The notes beneath the pieces are model-generated. The model made no database searches, was not told the origin of the DNA, and saw only the letters and a program-made list of their open reading frames with translations. 33,724 bases of DNA from Lachnospiraceae bacterium UBA938 (GTDB taxonomy: Bacteria > Bacillota > Clostridia > Lachnospirales > Lachnospiraceae): the NCBI GenBank assembly GCA_002293475.1, contig DBDG01000073.1:1-33724 (forward strand), read 5' to 3'. The translations under genes were made by a program, and so were the position numbers. Positions 16,093 to 24,619 of the stretch are shown one piece after another. Position 1 is the first letter of the stretch, and each line of letters opens with the position of its first letter.

Positions 16093-17358
16093 TTAATCCT
16101 TGCCCTCAAGCAGCATGGTTACTGTAGACTGTCTTTTGATGGCAAGAAATCCCGAAAAAAATGCCGTCAATATAATAGTCATTGAAAGTAATATGATGAT
16201 TATTGTCGTTCGCGGTGTAAGTAAAAAATAGTATCCTACAATATTCAGAACATTGTAATGTGAAATTATATTTATAATTACAATAAACATCAGAAGCGAT
16301 AATAGTACATGAGTGATTGCTGAAATAGTAACAATTCGTAATGTGCGCGCAGAAGAACATCCTAGTAGATTATAAATTGATAGAATCTTTGTGTTTTTAA
16401 CTGTAGAGAGCAGACAAAGCGAAAATACACCGGCTATGCATGTTAATAGCATCAATCCCGTAAATGGTCTAAGTAGATCCTCATTATTATTTAATTCGAT
16501 CTCTTCCGTAGCAATTAATTCTGTATCGGTTTTTGCAAAAGCTCCCCCTAACTGTTCCCCAAGGCTGTGTAACTCAATTTCAGGTATTTCTTTATCAAAA
16601 AAAATATATAGCATAGGTGTCTCATATTTAACATAGGGATACAGATGCTCAGGAACAATGGCAAATAACGGTCGATCATAATAGTTTTCAAGCAGCATTG
16701 AAGCCGGCATCTCCATTGACCATGACATGTCCGACATTATGTTTATCATTTGTTCTGGTCTGGTTAATTTACCGACAATTTTTAGTGTGATTTTTTCTTT
16801 TGGCGCCGCTAAAATTTCCTCTGCGTCAGCAAAACTCCCGCCATCAGTTAACACATACCCTGTAAATAAATCTCCTGTCTTATATCTATTGGCATATTTC
16901 CCGCCAATCACACACGGTATTTCGCCTTCCATGTGCGATTCACCTTCCACTAAACTTCTTCCAGCCGCGACCGGAAAGTGGAAACCATTTATCGCGAAAT
17001 CATTCATAGTGATAATCTCTGCGCTCTCTTCTTCATTACCTCCGGTAACAAATGCTTCATTGCTGTTTAAACAAAAACTCCACCCCAATGATGAGGTTCC
17101 CCTGTACCATTGAGATTGCTTTGCTATTCTAATTGCATTCTCACGGAAAATCACTGTATCTGCTCCCAAAATCGGATTCATGCAAAGAATTGTACGATAG
17201 TCACCTTGTTCAAAGACATCTATGGCTGCCGAACTAAGCTGTGTAATATTAAACAAAACTACAAAGGCAAGCGCCATACCAATAATTTGGATTGTTACAA
17301 TTACTTGTGGTAACAGATTCCTTCTCATTAATCTAAATGCTAATATATAATTTTTCAT
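16093..17358 (-). CDS. FtsX/MacB-type ABC permease (second permease of the cassette)
   Basis: A 421-residue membrane protein with one N-terminal helix (about 12-34), an extracytoplasmic domain of about 240 residues resembling a MacB periplasmic core, and three C-terminal helices (about 285-305, 335-358 and 372-395), the standard FtsX layout. An ATG four codons earlier lacks a ribosome site; ATG at 17358 has GGTGA five bases ahead. It lies between another FtsX-type permease and the ATPase, so the three probably form a heterodimeric exporter or resistance complex. Base composition is markedly AT-rich relative to genes on both sides. Confidence 0.82.
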   Translation of the reverse strand: MKNYILAFRLMRRNLLPQVIVTIQIIGMALAFVVLFNITQLSSAAIDVFEQGDYRTILCMNPILGADTVIFRENAIRIAKQSQWYRGTSSLGWSFCLNSNEAFVTGGNEEESAEIITMNDFAINGFHFPVAAGRSLVEGESHMEGEIPCVIGGKYANRYKTGDLFTGYVLTDGGSFADAEEILAAPKEKITLKIVGKLTRPEQMINIMSDMSWSMEMPASMLLENYYDRPLFAIVPEHLYPYVKYETPMLYIFFDKEIPEIELHSLGEQLGGAFAKTDTELIATEEIELNNNEDLLRPFTGLMLLTCIAGVFSLCLLSTVKNTKILSIYNLLGCSSARTLRIVTISAITHVLLSLLMFIVIINIISHYNVLNIVGYYFLLTPRTTIIIILLSMTIILTAFFSGFLAIKRQSTVTMLLEGKD

Positions 17359-17408
17359 ATTATTCACCATGAATTTCGCAGCCTGCCTGTGAAACTGTTA
17401 AATTGTCA

Positions 17409-18437
17409 TTATCGCATCTGTAAATCCTGTACAGTATTTTGATGGTTAAAACGGATTGAATAAGGCAATAGAAATAAAAGCAATAGAATAATAAAAAACA
17501 CATATACAATTATATAAGGCAACAACAGTAACGATTGATATATCATCCAATACACAACTGCTCCAATTATGTAGCTAACAGTAAAAACAACTATAAATAT
17601 CCAGTTAATCAGAGCGATACTATACTTATAATGAACACCGCACAACTTCATAATTGCAAAATCCCGCTTACATTTTTCCATCATATACAGCTGGAGATAT
17701 ATAAATGTAACTACTGAGAAAATTCCAATAAATAAACTTGCAATAAATGGAAGTAACAGACTGACCAACGTTCTCTGCAAAACTGAACGTGGCGGAGTCA
17801 CCGCAATATCATTACTATTAAAAAAACTTACTATCCCGTCCCGTTGCCAAGTTGAGAGTCCCGGAGGCATAATCAGTTTTACCGCATATAACTCTAATTT
17901 TTCCAGCACTACTGAATGTGGGATTTCATTTAATTCACTTTTACGTACACCGACCACTTTAAATTCTTCATCGCCAAGAATAATTGAATCACCATTTTTA
18001 ACATCGGCCATGCCATCATCAGGTAATGCAATTCCTGCAACAACAACTCTACTTTTTAGTTTAATATCATCTTCTGTTATACCCCGACCAACACCAACGT
18101 TGTCATTCTGATTATGTTCCGGAAACAACACTGTTACTATCTCACTGTCTCCGTCAGTATAATAATAAAAGGCATTTTCCGGATAAGCACCGGGGATTGA
18201 GCTAATAAGATTATTAATTTCTTCCCATTTCATTTGAGAGTTTATCTCTAATGAATATGTCCTTAAAGACTCTAAAGTCGCTGTATAATTATATCTTGCT
18301 GCCACGATAGATAAAAGAAAATAAATAAAAGCAAAAACGGTCAATGCCTGTGTAATCATTAAAACTGTAAATACATAGTGGTTTCTCTTGAAAAGACGTA
18401 TTATTTCCTGTCCGGCTAAAAGCATAAATTTGAGCAT
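17409..18437 (-). CDS. FtsX/MacB-type ABC permease (first permease of the cassette)
   Basis: A 342-residue membrane protein with an N-terminal helix (about 19-42), an extracytoplasmic region of about 180 residues with short motifs of the MacB core (DSIILGDEEFKVVGV), and a C-terminal block of three helices ending near residue 325. Start ATG at 18437 is preceded by AAAGGTGATATATT. It follows the small secreted protein gene after a GC-rich hairpin and precedes the second permease by 50 bases. The two permeases differ in length and sequence, so the transporter is probably heterodimeric. Substrate unknown; the secreted protein is an obvious candidate. Confidence 0.82.
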   Translation of the reverse strand: MLKFMLLAGQEIIRLFKRNHYVFTVLMITQALTVFAFIYFLLSIVAARYNYTATLESLRTYSLEINSQMKWEEINNLISSIPGAYPENAFYYYTDGDSEIVTVLFPEHNQNDNVGVGRGITEDDIKLKSRVVVAGIALPDDGMADVKNGDSIILGDEEFKVVGVRKSELNEIPHSVVLEKLELYAVKLIMPPGLSTWQRDGIVSFFNSNDIAVTPPRSVLQRTLVSLLLPFIASLFIGIFSVVTFIYLQLYMMEKCKRDFAIMKLCGVHYKYSIALINWIFIVVFTVSYIIGAVVYWMIYQSLLLLPYIIVYVFFIILLLLFLLPYSIRFNHQNTVQDLQMR

Positions 18438-18457
18438 AATATATCACCTTTACTGTG

Positions 18458-18488
18458 GCCGGATGACGCCTTAACAGCGCCATCCGGC
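18458..18488 (-). promoter_or_regulatory. GC-rich intercistronic stem-loop after the secreted-protein gene
   Basis: On the sense strand GCCGGATGGCGC pairs with GCGTCATCCGGC (12 pairs including one G-U) around a 7-nt loop. It begins 6 bases after the secreted-protein stop and ends 20 bases before the permease start, with no U-tract. The GC-rich stem stands out in an AT-rich region. It is likely a partial terminator or mRNA stabiliser giving excess secreted protein over transporter. Confidence 0.65.
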
Positions 18489-18494
18489 AATTAC

Positions 18495-18965
18495 TTATTT
18501 CACATCAAGCCTAGAACTGTGAGCTACGGTCTGCTGATATGTGCAAGGTTTTCCTGATACAAATGAATATCCATTGTAAACCCTTGCAATGACATATCCC
18601 GTTGCTTCATCATTATCCAGCTCATCGCCACATGTTAAATTTTGAATCCCACTTCCAATTGCACTGAATGATTGATCGACAACTTCGCCAGTATCGGTAC
18701 TGCCGTCATTTAGCCTATAGGCGACCTGTCTGGCCTTGAAAACCTCTGCTCCTGCTACGCCGCGGATTCTGGCATTATCAGTAGGAACCCATGTACCGTA
18801 ATCATATAATACTTCAAGACGATAAGTAGGCCCAGAATCTTTATACTCAACACTTTCTGACTTTTTACATGAGTATGTGTATGAAGTTGCAGCTGCCGGC
18901 ACAAACATTGACACCAGCATGACAATAGTTAGTAATAACGTGCCTAACACTTTTGTTTTTTTCAT
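18495..18965 (-). CDS. Small secreted three-cysteine protein of unknown function
   Basis: A 156-residue precursor with a clear Sec signal peptide (basic start MKKTK, hydrophobic core, AAA at 24-26) leaves a mature domain of about 130 residues with cysteines at 33, 112 and 141. The mature part is polar and beta-rich (for example YRLEVLYDYGTWVPTDNAR), with an odd cysteine count. I do not recognise a family. It is the first gene of an AT-rich operon with two FtsX-type permeases and an ATPase, a layout like lactococcin-972-type and other secreted-protein/ABC loci, although no lactococcin-972 sequence hallmarks are visible. It could be a bacteriocin, a secreted effector or a ligand trap. The start has AGAGAGGTAATTAA before ATG. 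Confidence 0.8.
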   Translation of the reverse strand: MKKTKVLGTLLLTIVMLVSMFVPAAATSYTYSCKKSESVEYKDSGPTYRLEVLYDYGTWVPTDNARIRGVAGAEVFKARQVAYRLNDGSTDTGEVVDQSFSAIGSGIQNLTCGDELDNDEATGYVIARVYNGYSFVSGKPCTYQQTVAHSSRLDVK

Positions 18966-19021
18966 TTAATTACCTCTCTTTCTACTATGTATGCCACATT
19001 TTACTTATAATCGAGATCCTT

Positions 19022-19047
19022 TTACAAACGTTGGCCACCGCTTGTAA
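19022..19047 (-). promoter_or_regulatory. Stem-loop in the 5' leader of the secreted-protein operon
   Basis: TTACAAGCG and CGTTTGTAA form a 9-bp stem (one G-U) with an 8-base loop in the predicted 110-nt leader. It could be an operator dyad or an mRNA structure. Nothing else recognisable is seen between the UPF0210 stop and the promoter. Confidence 0.4.
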
Positions 19048-19082
19048 TTAGATAAAGATTATCATTGTCTATATTTACTCAT

Positions 19083-19111
19083 ATTATAATATCAACAATT
19101 AAACTTGTCAA
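19083..19111 (-). promoter_or_regulatory. Full-consensus promoter of the secreted-protein/ABC cassette
   Basis: On the minus strand TTGACA (19106-19111), a 17-base spacer and TATAAT (19083-19088) match the sigma-A consensus exactly, predicting a start near 19076 and a leader of about 110 nt. Such a perfect promoter suggests strong expression or tight repression. Confidence 0.8.
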
Positions 19112-19257
19112 TAATAATAATGCTCAAAATATATTAATAAGTTATAATGTTGATTATGGTTATGACGAGCTTTTCAGAATAAAACTATACCTATAGAATA
19201 TTTCTACACGACAATAACTGAGATTATTGTGAGACATTAATCCTGCTGGTTAAGCTA

Positions 19258-20622
19258 TCAGTTCTTAAAACTATGAATCGGTGCCGGTATCCTTCCCCCG
19301 CGGCTGATAAAGTCTTCACAGGAGAACCTGTTGACCGGCATAATCGGCGCATATCCCAGTAAGCCGCCGAATTCCGCCGTATCGCCCACGTCCTTGCCGA
19401 TGACCGGTATGATGCGTACTGCCGTAGTTTTCTGGTTTACCATGCCGATCGCCATTTCATCCGCAATGATGCCGGATATCGTGGCGGCTTTGGTGGCCCC
19501 GGGAACCGCAATCATGTCAAGGCCCACGGAACAGACGCAGGTCATCGCTTCCAGCTTTTCCAGCGTCAGCGCGCCGGCCGCTACCGCATCAATCATGCCC
19601 TGGTCCTCGCTTACCGGGATAAAGGCGCCGCTTAAGCCGCCCACATAGGAGGAAGCCATGACCCCGCCTTTTTTCACCTGGTCATTGAGCAAGGCCAAAG
19701 CTGCCGTCGTACCCGGGGCACCGGCATATTCCAGGCCGATTTCACAGAGAATGTCGGCCACGCTGTCCCCGATCGCCGGCGTCGGAGCTAACGACAGATC
19801 CACGATGCCAAAAGGTATGTCGAGCATCCGGGAAGCTTCCTGCGCTACCAGCTGGCCGACCCTGGTCACCTTAAAGGCTGTTTTCTTGATGGTATCGCAA
19901 AGGACTTCAAAGTTCTCGCCTCTGACCTTGCTGACGGCGGTCTTGACCACGCCCGGACCGCTGACGCCGACATTAATAACCCTGTCTGTTTCGGTAACGC
20001 CATGAAAAGCACCGGCCATAAAGGGATTGTCATCCGGGGCGTTACAGAATACTACCAGCTTGGCACAGCCGATTGAATCCTGCCCTTTCGTGCGTTCCGC
20101 CGTCTGCCTGATGATATCGCCCATCAGCTTAACCGCATCCATATTGATGCCGGTCTTAGTGGAAGCTAGGTTGACCGAGCCGCAGACCCAGTTAGTAACC
20201 GACAAGGCCTCGGGCAGGGAAGTGATCAGCATTTCATCCGCCTCCGTCATACCCTTTGCCACCAACGCCGAATACCCGCCGATAAAGTTTACGCCGACGG
20301 CGGCCGCCACTTCGTCCAGGGTTCTGGCAATCGCTACGAAGTCGCCCGGTCGGCGGCAGGCCGCACCGCCGATCAAGGAAATGGGGGTTACGGAAATACG
20401 TTTGTTCACAATCGGAATGCCGAATTCGCGGGAAATCTCGTTTCCGGTTTTGACCAGATCCTTGGCGGATCTGTATATTTTGTTGTATATTTTGGTATTA
20501 AGCGACGCGAGATCGGAATCTATACAGTCAAGCAAGCTGATGCCCATGGTGATAGTACGGACGTCCAGATTTTCCTTTTCGATCATTTGGTTGGTTTCGG
20601 TTACTTCATAGATGTTGATCAT
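19258..20622 (-). CDS. UPF0210 (PFL/DUF711) family protein
   Basis: A 454-residue cytoplasmic protein matching the UPF0210 family end to end: N-terminal MINIYEVTETNQMIEKENLDVRTITMG-type start, internal ISVTPISLIGGA, and the glycine-rich stretch GYAPIMPVNRFSCEDFISRGGRIPAP near the C-terminus. The biochemical function of the family is not established to my knowledge. It follows the ACT-domain gene of the UPF0237 family by 69 bases; this pairing recurs in Bacillota and suggests the ACT protein regulates or binds the UPF0210 protein. ATG at 20622 is preceded by AAAGG at about ten bases. No clear terminator is seen downstream. Confidence 0.9.
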   Translation of the reverse strand: MINIYEVTETNQMIEKENLDVRTITMGISLLDCIDSDLASLNTKIYNKIYRSAKDLVKTGNEISREFGIPIVNKRISVTPISLIGGAACRRPGDFVAIARTLDEVAAAVGVNFIGGYSALVAKGMTEADEMLITSLPEALSVTNWVCGSVNLASTKTGINMDAVKLMGDIIRQTAERTKGQDSIGCAKLVVFCNAPDDNPFMAGAFHGVTETDRVINVGVSGPGVVKTAVSKVRGENFEVLCDTIKKTAFKVTRVGQLVAQEASRMLDIPFGIVDLSLAPTPAIGDSVADILCEIGLEYAGAPGTTAALALLNDQVKKGGVMASSYVGGLSGAFIPVSEDQGMIDAVAAGALTLEKLEAMTCVCSVGLDMIAVPGATKAATISGIIADEMAIGMVNQKTTAVRIIPVIGKDVGDTAEFGGLLGYAPIMPVNRFSCEDFISRGGRIPAPIHSFKN

Positions 20623-20691
20623 GTGGGGTGGCCTTTCTGTTTTCTTTATCCTAATCCTTTATAACTCAGATGTGTTTATTATTCTCATCGC

Positions 20692-20964
20692 TCAGACCCG
20701 GTGCATGCTGTCGAATATTTCCTCACGTTGGCACTTGATGATAACGCCGATCTCTTCACCCAAGGCCTGCAGATCCTCGGCCGTCTCCGCGAACTGTTTT
20801 ACGGCATTTTTCATATCGGTTATCATCATCATATTAAAATAATCCTGCACGATAGTCTGGGAAATATCTTCAATGTTGATGTTATTGTCCGCCAGATAGG
20901 TACATACTTTTGCGATGATGCCAACTGTATCTTTACCTACTACGGTTATTATGGTTTTTTTCAT
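20692..20964 (-). CDS. ACT domain protein, UPF0237 family
   Basis: A 90-residue stand-alone ACT-domain protein beginning MKKTIITVVGKDTVGIIAKV, with NINIEDISQTIVQDYFNMMM typical of UPF0237 (GcvR-like amino-acid-sensing fold). An ATG three codons earlier (20973) is too close to the only AAGG; the start at 20964 gives better spacing and the usual family length. It is co-directional with and just upstream of the UPF0210 gene, a conserved pairing. It probably binds a small ligand and acts with that partner; ligand unknown. A TATAAT box at 20978-20986 on the same strand may mark a promoter, but no convincing -35 is seen. Confidence 0.88.
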   Translation of the reverse strand: MKKTIITVVGKDTVGIIAKVCTYLADNNINIEDISQTIVQDYFNMMMITDMKNAVKQFAETAEDLQALGEEIGVIIKCQREEIFDSMHRV

Positions 20965-21081
20965 GATTTTCATGCCTTATATTATAGCTGAAAGATTAGT
21001 TTTGCATGACTCCTTTATTTATTTTCTTTCAGATCTCATCTTAAAATAATATACAATGCTGATGAACCGCTGCCGCTGATC

Positions 21082-21879
21082 CTAGGCAATATGGATGACC
21101 GGCGAAACCTCGCTCCGTGCCGCGACCTGCATGGGAAAATCGGTTGCCTTGAGATTGCTGGCGGCCATGTTGACTTCCACCTTGACAGTCTCATAGGCCA
21201 GTTCCGGCAGGTTGTTTTCTTTACTAAGATGCCCAAGCAAAACCGTCTGCAGCTTGTCGTGCATGATCCGGCTCAATAATCTGCCGGCCAGTTCGTTGGA
21301 GAGATGGCCCCGCTCCCCTAGGATACGCTGCTTCAGATAATATGGATATGACCCGACCTGAAGCATGTTGACATCATGATTGGCTTCCAGCAAAAGGGCG
21401 TCCATGCCCCGCAGCGATTCCACTGTATAGTCATTGTAGCAGCCCAGATCAGTGACGACACCGATCTTTTTATTGCCGTAATGAATGCGGTAAGCGACCG
21501 GCTCGGCCGCATCATGGGAAATCCGCATGGGATTACAGGTGATATCTTTGATAGTGACTTTTTCATCGGCTCTGATCTCATGGAACAGTTCTTCGTCAAT
21601 ATCACCGTAGCTGCTCCGTTTCAGCGCCGCTATCGTCCCTCTGGTGGCGTAGATGGGCGTCCCGTAGCGGCGAGCCAGTATTTTGAGTCCGCAGATATGG
21701 TCGCTGTGTTCATGGGTTATGAATATCCCGTCAAGGTCTTTGCCGGTAAGTTCCAGCTGGGCTAGGCCGGCTTCCGTCCGTTTCCCGCTTATTCCTGCGT
21801 CAATCAGGATATGGGTGGTATCGGATCCTATGTAGATACAGTTGCCGCTGCTTCCGCTCGCGATGCTACATAACCTCAT
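21082..21879 (-). CDS. Metallo-beta-lactamase-fold hydrolase, YycJ/WalJ type
   Basis: A 265-residue MBL-fold protein opening MRLCSIASGSSGNCIYIG, typical of the YycJ/WalJ group, with the metal-binding motif THEHSDH at 55-61 and later metal ligands around VVTDLG and LGHLSKENN. Characterised homologues are 5'-3' exonucleases linked to DNA mismatch repair or to WalK/R-associated cell-wall control. It is not next to walRK here; its start overlaps the stop of the FtsA-like gene (ATGA, 4 nt), indicating coupled translation within the polA-coaE-ftsA-like run. Confidence 0.9.
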   Translation of the reverse strand: MRLCSIASGSSGNCIYIGSDTTHILIDAGISGKRTEAGLAQLELTGKDLDGIFITHEHSDHICGLKILARRYGTPIYATRGTIAALKRSSYGDIDEELFHEIRADEKVTIKDITCNPMRISHDAAEPVAYRIHYGNKKIGVVTDLGCYNDYTVESLRGMDALLLEANHDVNMLQVGSYPYYLKQRILGERGHLSNELAGRLLSRIMHDKLQTVLLGHLSKENNLPELAYETVKVEVNMAASNLKATDFPMQVAARSEVSPVIHIA

Positions 21880-24002
21880 GTCCGTCTCCAGTATATCTCC
21901 AGGACATCATTGGGGCCAAGCGGCTCCATATACTGCGCCGGGTGTCCGTTGATACGGGTGACGATGTTCCTGCCGCGGGAATCACTAAGATCAAAGTCAA
22001 TAAAATCAAAAATATCTACGAAAACATAATGCTGCTTGCCAGACAGTTCCACAACATCTCCGTTGACTAAGACAGTCAAAACTGGGAGCTCCATGGTCTT
22101 CGCCTGTGTATGAGTTTTCACGGCGGAAGCTTCCGCTTTGGCTGCTTCTGCTATTTCTGCCGCTGCTGTTTCCGCTGCTGACATATTTACTGATTCCGGC
22201 GGTAAGCCGGTTCTTCTTTTGTCTGAATCAACATCGGCCAGACGGAGCTCTTCCAAGGTCCAGGTTACAGAAAAATTCTCATAGACGGGGGTGGTTAACT
22301 CTGCCGCTTTATTATTAACATAGAGGTTCATCTGCGGATCAAGGATCACGTCCATAAACTCGGCGATCTGTTTCAACGTGTAGTAGTTGGCTAGGGTGAT
22401 TTCATCGTTTTCCTGGATGTCATAGTAAATAGACTGTAGTGCGCCGTTCACCTGAGCAAACTTGGGAAGCTCAACCTTCTTATCGTTGACGGTGACCGTA
22501 ATGATGTCGCGCAGCTCAGGCAGTTCACCGACCGTCATGGCTCCCGGTTCACCGCTGGTTGATTCCTTGACCACGATCACGTCATTGCTGTGAATCGGGG
22601 TATAGATATCGGCAGCTTCGCCATTGACAGTAATCACGGCGGCTTCGCCGGCCTGGCCACGGATCATCCGGGCCTTGCCGTTGACATAGAAGGTCAGTTC
22701 TTTGCCGCGCCGCGGGAAAAGAGCCTCATTGGGGAACTGAGCCTGCATAGCGGCATCCACGACAGCCAGGCGGTTATTGTCATAGAGCTTAATACGATGG
22801 CCGTTGAAGCTGATAAAGACAAAGTTATTGCTCTGCTCATAGTAGTTGAGGCAGATACCGACCGGGGTCACGAGCAGCGAGTCTTTTTTAATGTTTTCTT
22901 CAAAGATAATCTGCTGCATCACTTCTTCGCCACGCAGTGCCACTCTTTCATTGGGCAGTTGAAGTTCTTCGGCCAAGGCTTCGACGTAGCCGGGAATCTT
23001 TCCGCCGCCGCCGACCACGAAAACGGCGCTGACGGACTTTCCGCCGTTAAGTTCCTTGATCTTATCCGCAGCCGCCTTGGTCATCCGGCGGATATCCTCA
23101 TCGACCGCCTTAAGGATCTCGGTACGGGTGATGCTCTGTGGCAAGAACATGATGTCCATGAACGATATCTCTTCCATCTCGCCGGCATCTTTCTTGATCT
23201 GCTCGGCAGTCGCAAAGTCCACTAGGCAGGTGCGGGCTATCACTTCCGTCAGGATATCACCCGCCATGGCAATCATCCCGTAAGCGACAATGCTGCCGTC
23301 TTTTGTTATTGAAATATCGCTGGTGCCCGCGCCGACGTCGATCAAGGCTATATTAAGCATCCGGTATTTTTCCGGTATGGCCACCTGGATCGCGGCAATC
23401 GGCTCAAGGGTAAGGCTTGCCACTTCCAAGCCGGCATGTCTAACGGCCTTATATAACCCGTCCACAACGTCGTCGGGAAGAAAGGTCGCGATAATGTCTG
23501 CCCCGATCACCTTGGCTTTGTGTCCTTCCAGATTACCGATCTGGTAACCGTTGAGATAGTAACGGACCACACTATAGCCGACACAATAGAACCGTAGCTC
23601 CGCTTCGTTATATGCTTCAAAATCATAATAGGCCTTTTCGACACCCATGGATGCAAGGGCATAAATATCCTCATTGGTTATTTCACGCTCCGCCGGAAGC
23701 GGCCATTCCACCGTACAGCTGATGGTTCGGAGAACCCGGCCTGCCGCCGCGATACAGACTTCCGCCAGCTTGTCTCCGAGCGCGTCCTCCAGCGCATTTT
23801 TAACGTCCAGTATGGTTTCGCCGACCCGGACGATGTCATGGATCTGTCCGTCGATCATCGCCCGCGACTCATGCTCTTTCATCCGCTGGGCGACCACCCT
23901 GAACTCTCTGCCGTTTTTATAGCCTACGGTCCCTACTATGCTTCTTGTTCCGATATCAAGTCCGAAGACTAATTTTCCGGGATATTTTTTTGCTACTGAC
24001 AC
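21876..24002 (-). CDS. FtsA-like actin-fold ATPase with long C-terminal extension
   Basis: A 708-residue protein. The N-terminal about 380 residues match the FtsA/PilM actin fold: GKLVFGLDIGTRSIVGTVG phosphate-1 loop, ALIDVGAGTSDISI phosphate-2 loop and VFVVGGGGKIPGYVEAL adenosine motif. It then continues about 300 residues beyond ordinary FtsA (about 420), with repeated beta-type modules carrying VNG/VNDK/VNNK turns and an Ala/Glu-rich linker near 610-640. GTG at 24002 is preceded by GGGAG at seven bases and overlaps coaE by 10 nt. It lies outside any division cluster and lacks an obvious membrane-targeting amphipathic C-terminus, so it may be a division or envelope-related paralogue rather than canonical FtsA. 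Confidence 0.85.
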   Translation of the reverse strand: MSVAKKYPGKLVFGLDIGTRSIVGTVGYKNGREFRVVAQRMKEHESRAMIDGQIHDIVRVGETILDVKNALEDALGDKLAEVCIAAAGRVLRTISCTVEWPLPAEREITNEDIYALASMGVEKAYYDFEAYNEAELRFYCVGYSVVRYYLNGYQIGNLEGHKAKVIGADIIATFLPDDVVDGLYKAVRHAGLEVASLTLEPIAAIQVAIPEKYRMLNIALIDVGAGTSDISITKDGSIVAYGMIAMAGDILTEVIARTCLVDFATAEQIKKDAGEMEEISFMDIMFLPQSITRTEILKAVDEDIRRMTKAAADKIKELNGGKSVSAVFVVGGGGKIPGYVEALAEELQLPNERVALRGEEVMQQIIFEENIKKDSLLVTPVGICLNYYEQSNNFVFISFNGHRIKLYDNNRLAVVDAAMQAQFPNEALFPRRGKELTFYVNGKARMIRGQAGEAAVITVNGEAADIYTPIHSNDVIVVKESTSGEPGAMTVGELPELRDIITVTVNDKKVELPKFAQVNGALQSIYYDIQENDEITLANYYTLKQIAEFMDVILDPQMNLYVNNKAAELTTPVYENFSVTWTLEELRLADVDSDKRRTGLPPESVNMSAAETAAAEIAEAAKAEASAVKTHTQAKTMELPVLTVLVNGDVVELSGKQHYVFVDIFDFIDFDLSDSRGRNIVTRINGHPAQYMEPLGPNDVLEIYWRRT

Positions 24003-24595
24003 AGGTATTCTCCCAACTTTTCTTCTACTTGCCTACATGCTTCTGCCAAGGTTCCATTGTTGATGATGATCACTTGGCACCGTTCCCGGAATTCTTTATC
24101 CGTAAGCTGGCGGCTGATGATAGCATCCACTTTTTCTTCCGTATAACCCCGCAGCGCCCTTAGGCGTTCCCGGCGCACGGCCATGTCCGCATGAATATAC
24201 CATATCTCATCAACGATCATTTCATAGCCTGCTTCTATCAGAAGAGCGGCTTCCACAAAGAGAAAATCAATCTCCTGCTTTTCTTCTTCATCAACAATGA
24301 TGGTCTTTATATAAGTTTTTACTGCCGGATGGATGATGCTGTTGACGCGGGCCAGGAGTTCCGGATCGGAGAATATCATGTGCGCCATCGCATCCTTGTT
24401 GATATAGCCGTCCCCATTAAGGACAGTCTCACCCAGCAACTCCACCAGCTTCTGATAGCACAGCTGTCCCGGCTCCTTGACGATATGGGCGATCTCATCC
24501 GCCAGTATCACCTTACAGCGGAAACTAAAGGCAATGTGTGCCAAGATGGCTGACTTACCGCAGCCGATGCCCCCCGTTATGCCAATCACTCTCAT
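23993..24595 (-). CDS. coaE: Dephospho-CoA kinase
   Basis: Catalyses the last step of coenzyme A synthesis, ATP-dependent 3' phosphorylation of dephospho-CoA. The 200-residue product has Walker A GGIGCGKS (8-15), the conserved LADEIAH stretch (family DAD/DxI region), HPAVK and the lid-region RRERLRALRGYTEEK. Length is standard. It starts 25 bases after the polA stop, with a G-rich ribosome site (GGGGGGAT), and its end overlaps the FtsA-like gene by 10 nt. The polA-coaE order is common in Bacillota. Confidence 0.95.
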   Translation of the reverse strand: MRVIGITGGIGCGKSAILAHIAFSFRCKVILADEIAHIVKEPGQLCYQKLVELLGETVLNGDGYINKDAMAHMIFSDPELLARVNSIIHPAVKTYIKTIIVDEEEKQEIDFLFVEAALLIEAGYEMIVDEIWYIHADMAVRRERLRALRGYTEEKVDAIISRQLTDKEFRERCQVIIINNGTLAEACRQVEEKLGEYLCQ

Positions 24596-24619
24596 TTAAC
24601 TATCCCCCCGCTTCTTACC

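Noticed and set aside
18495..18965. Lactococcin 972 family bacteriocin
   Set aside because: Gene layout is similar, but the precursor is longer and lacks the recognisable lactococcin 972 sequence pattern; left as unknown.
22590..23225. Plus-strand 211-codon frame inside the FtsA-like gene
   Set aside because: Antisense to a well-supported actin-fold gene with intact motifs; no independent support.
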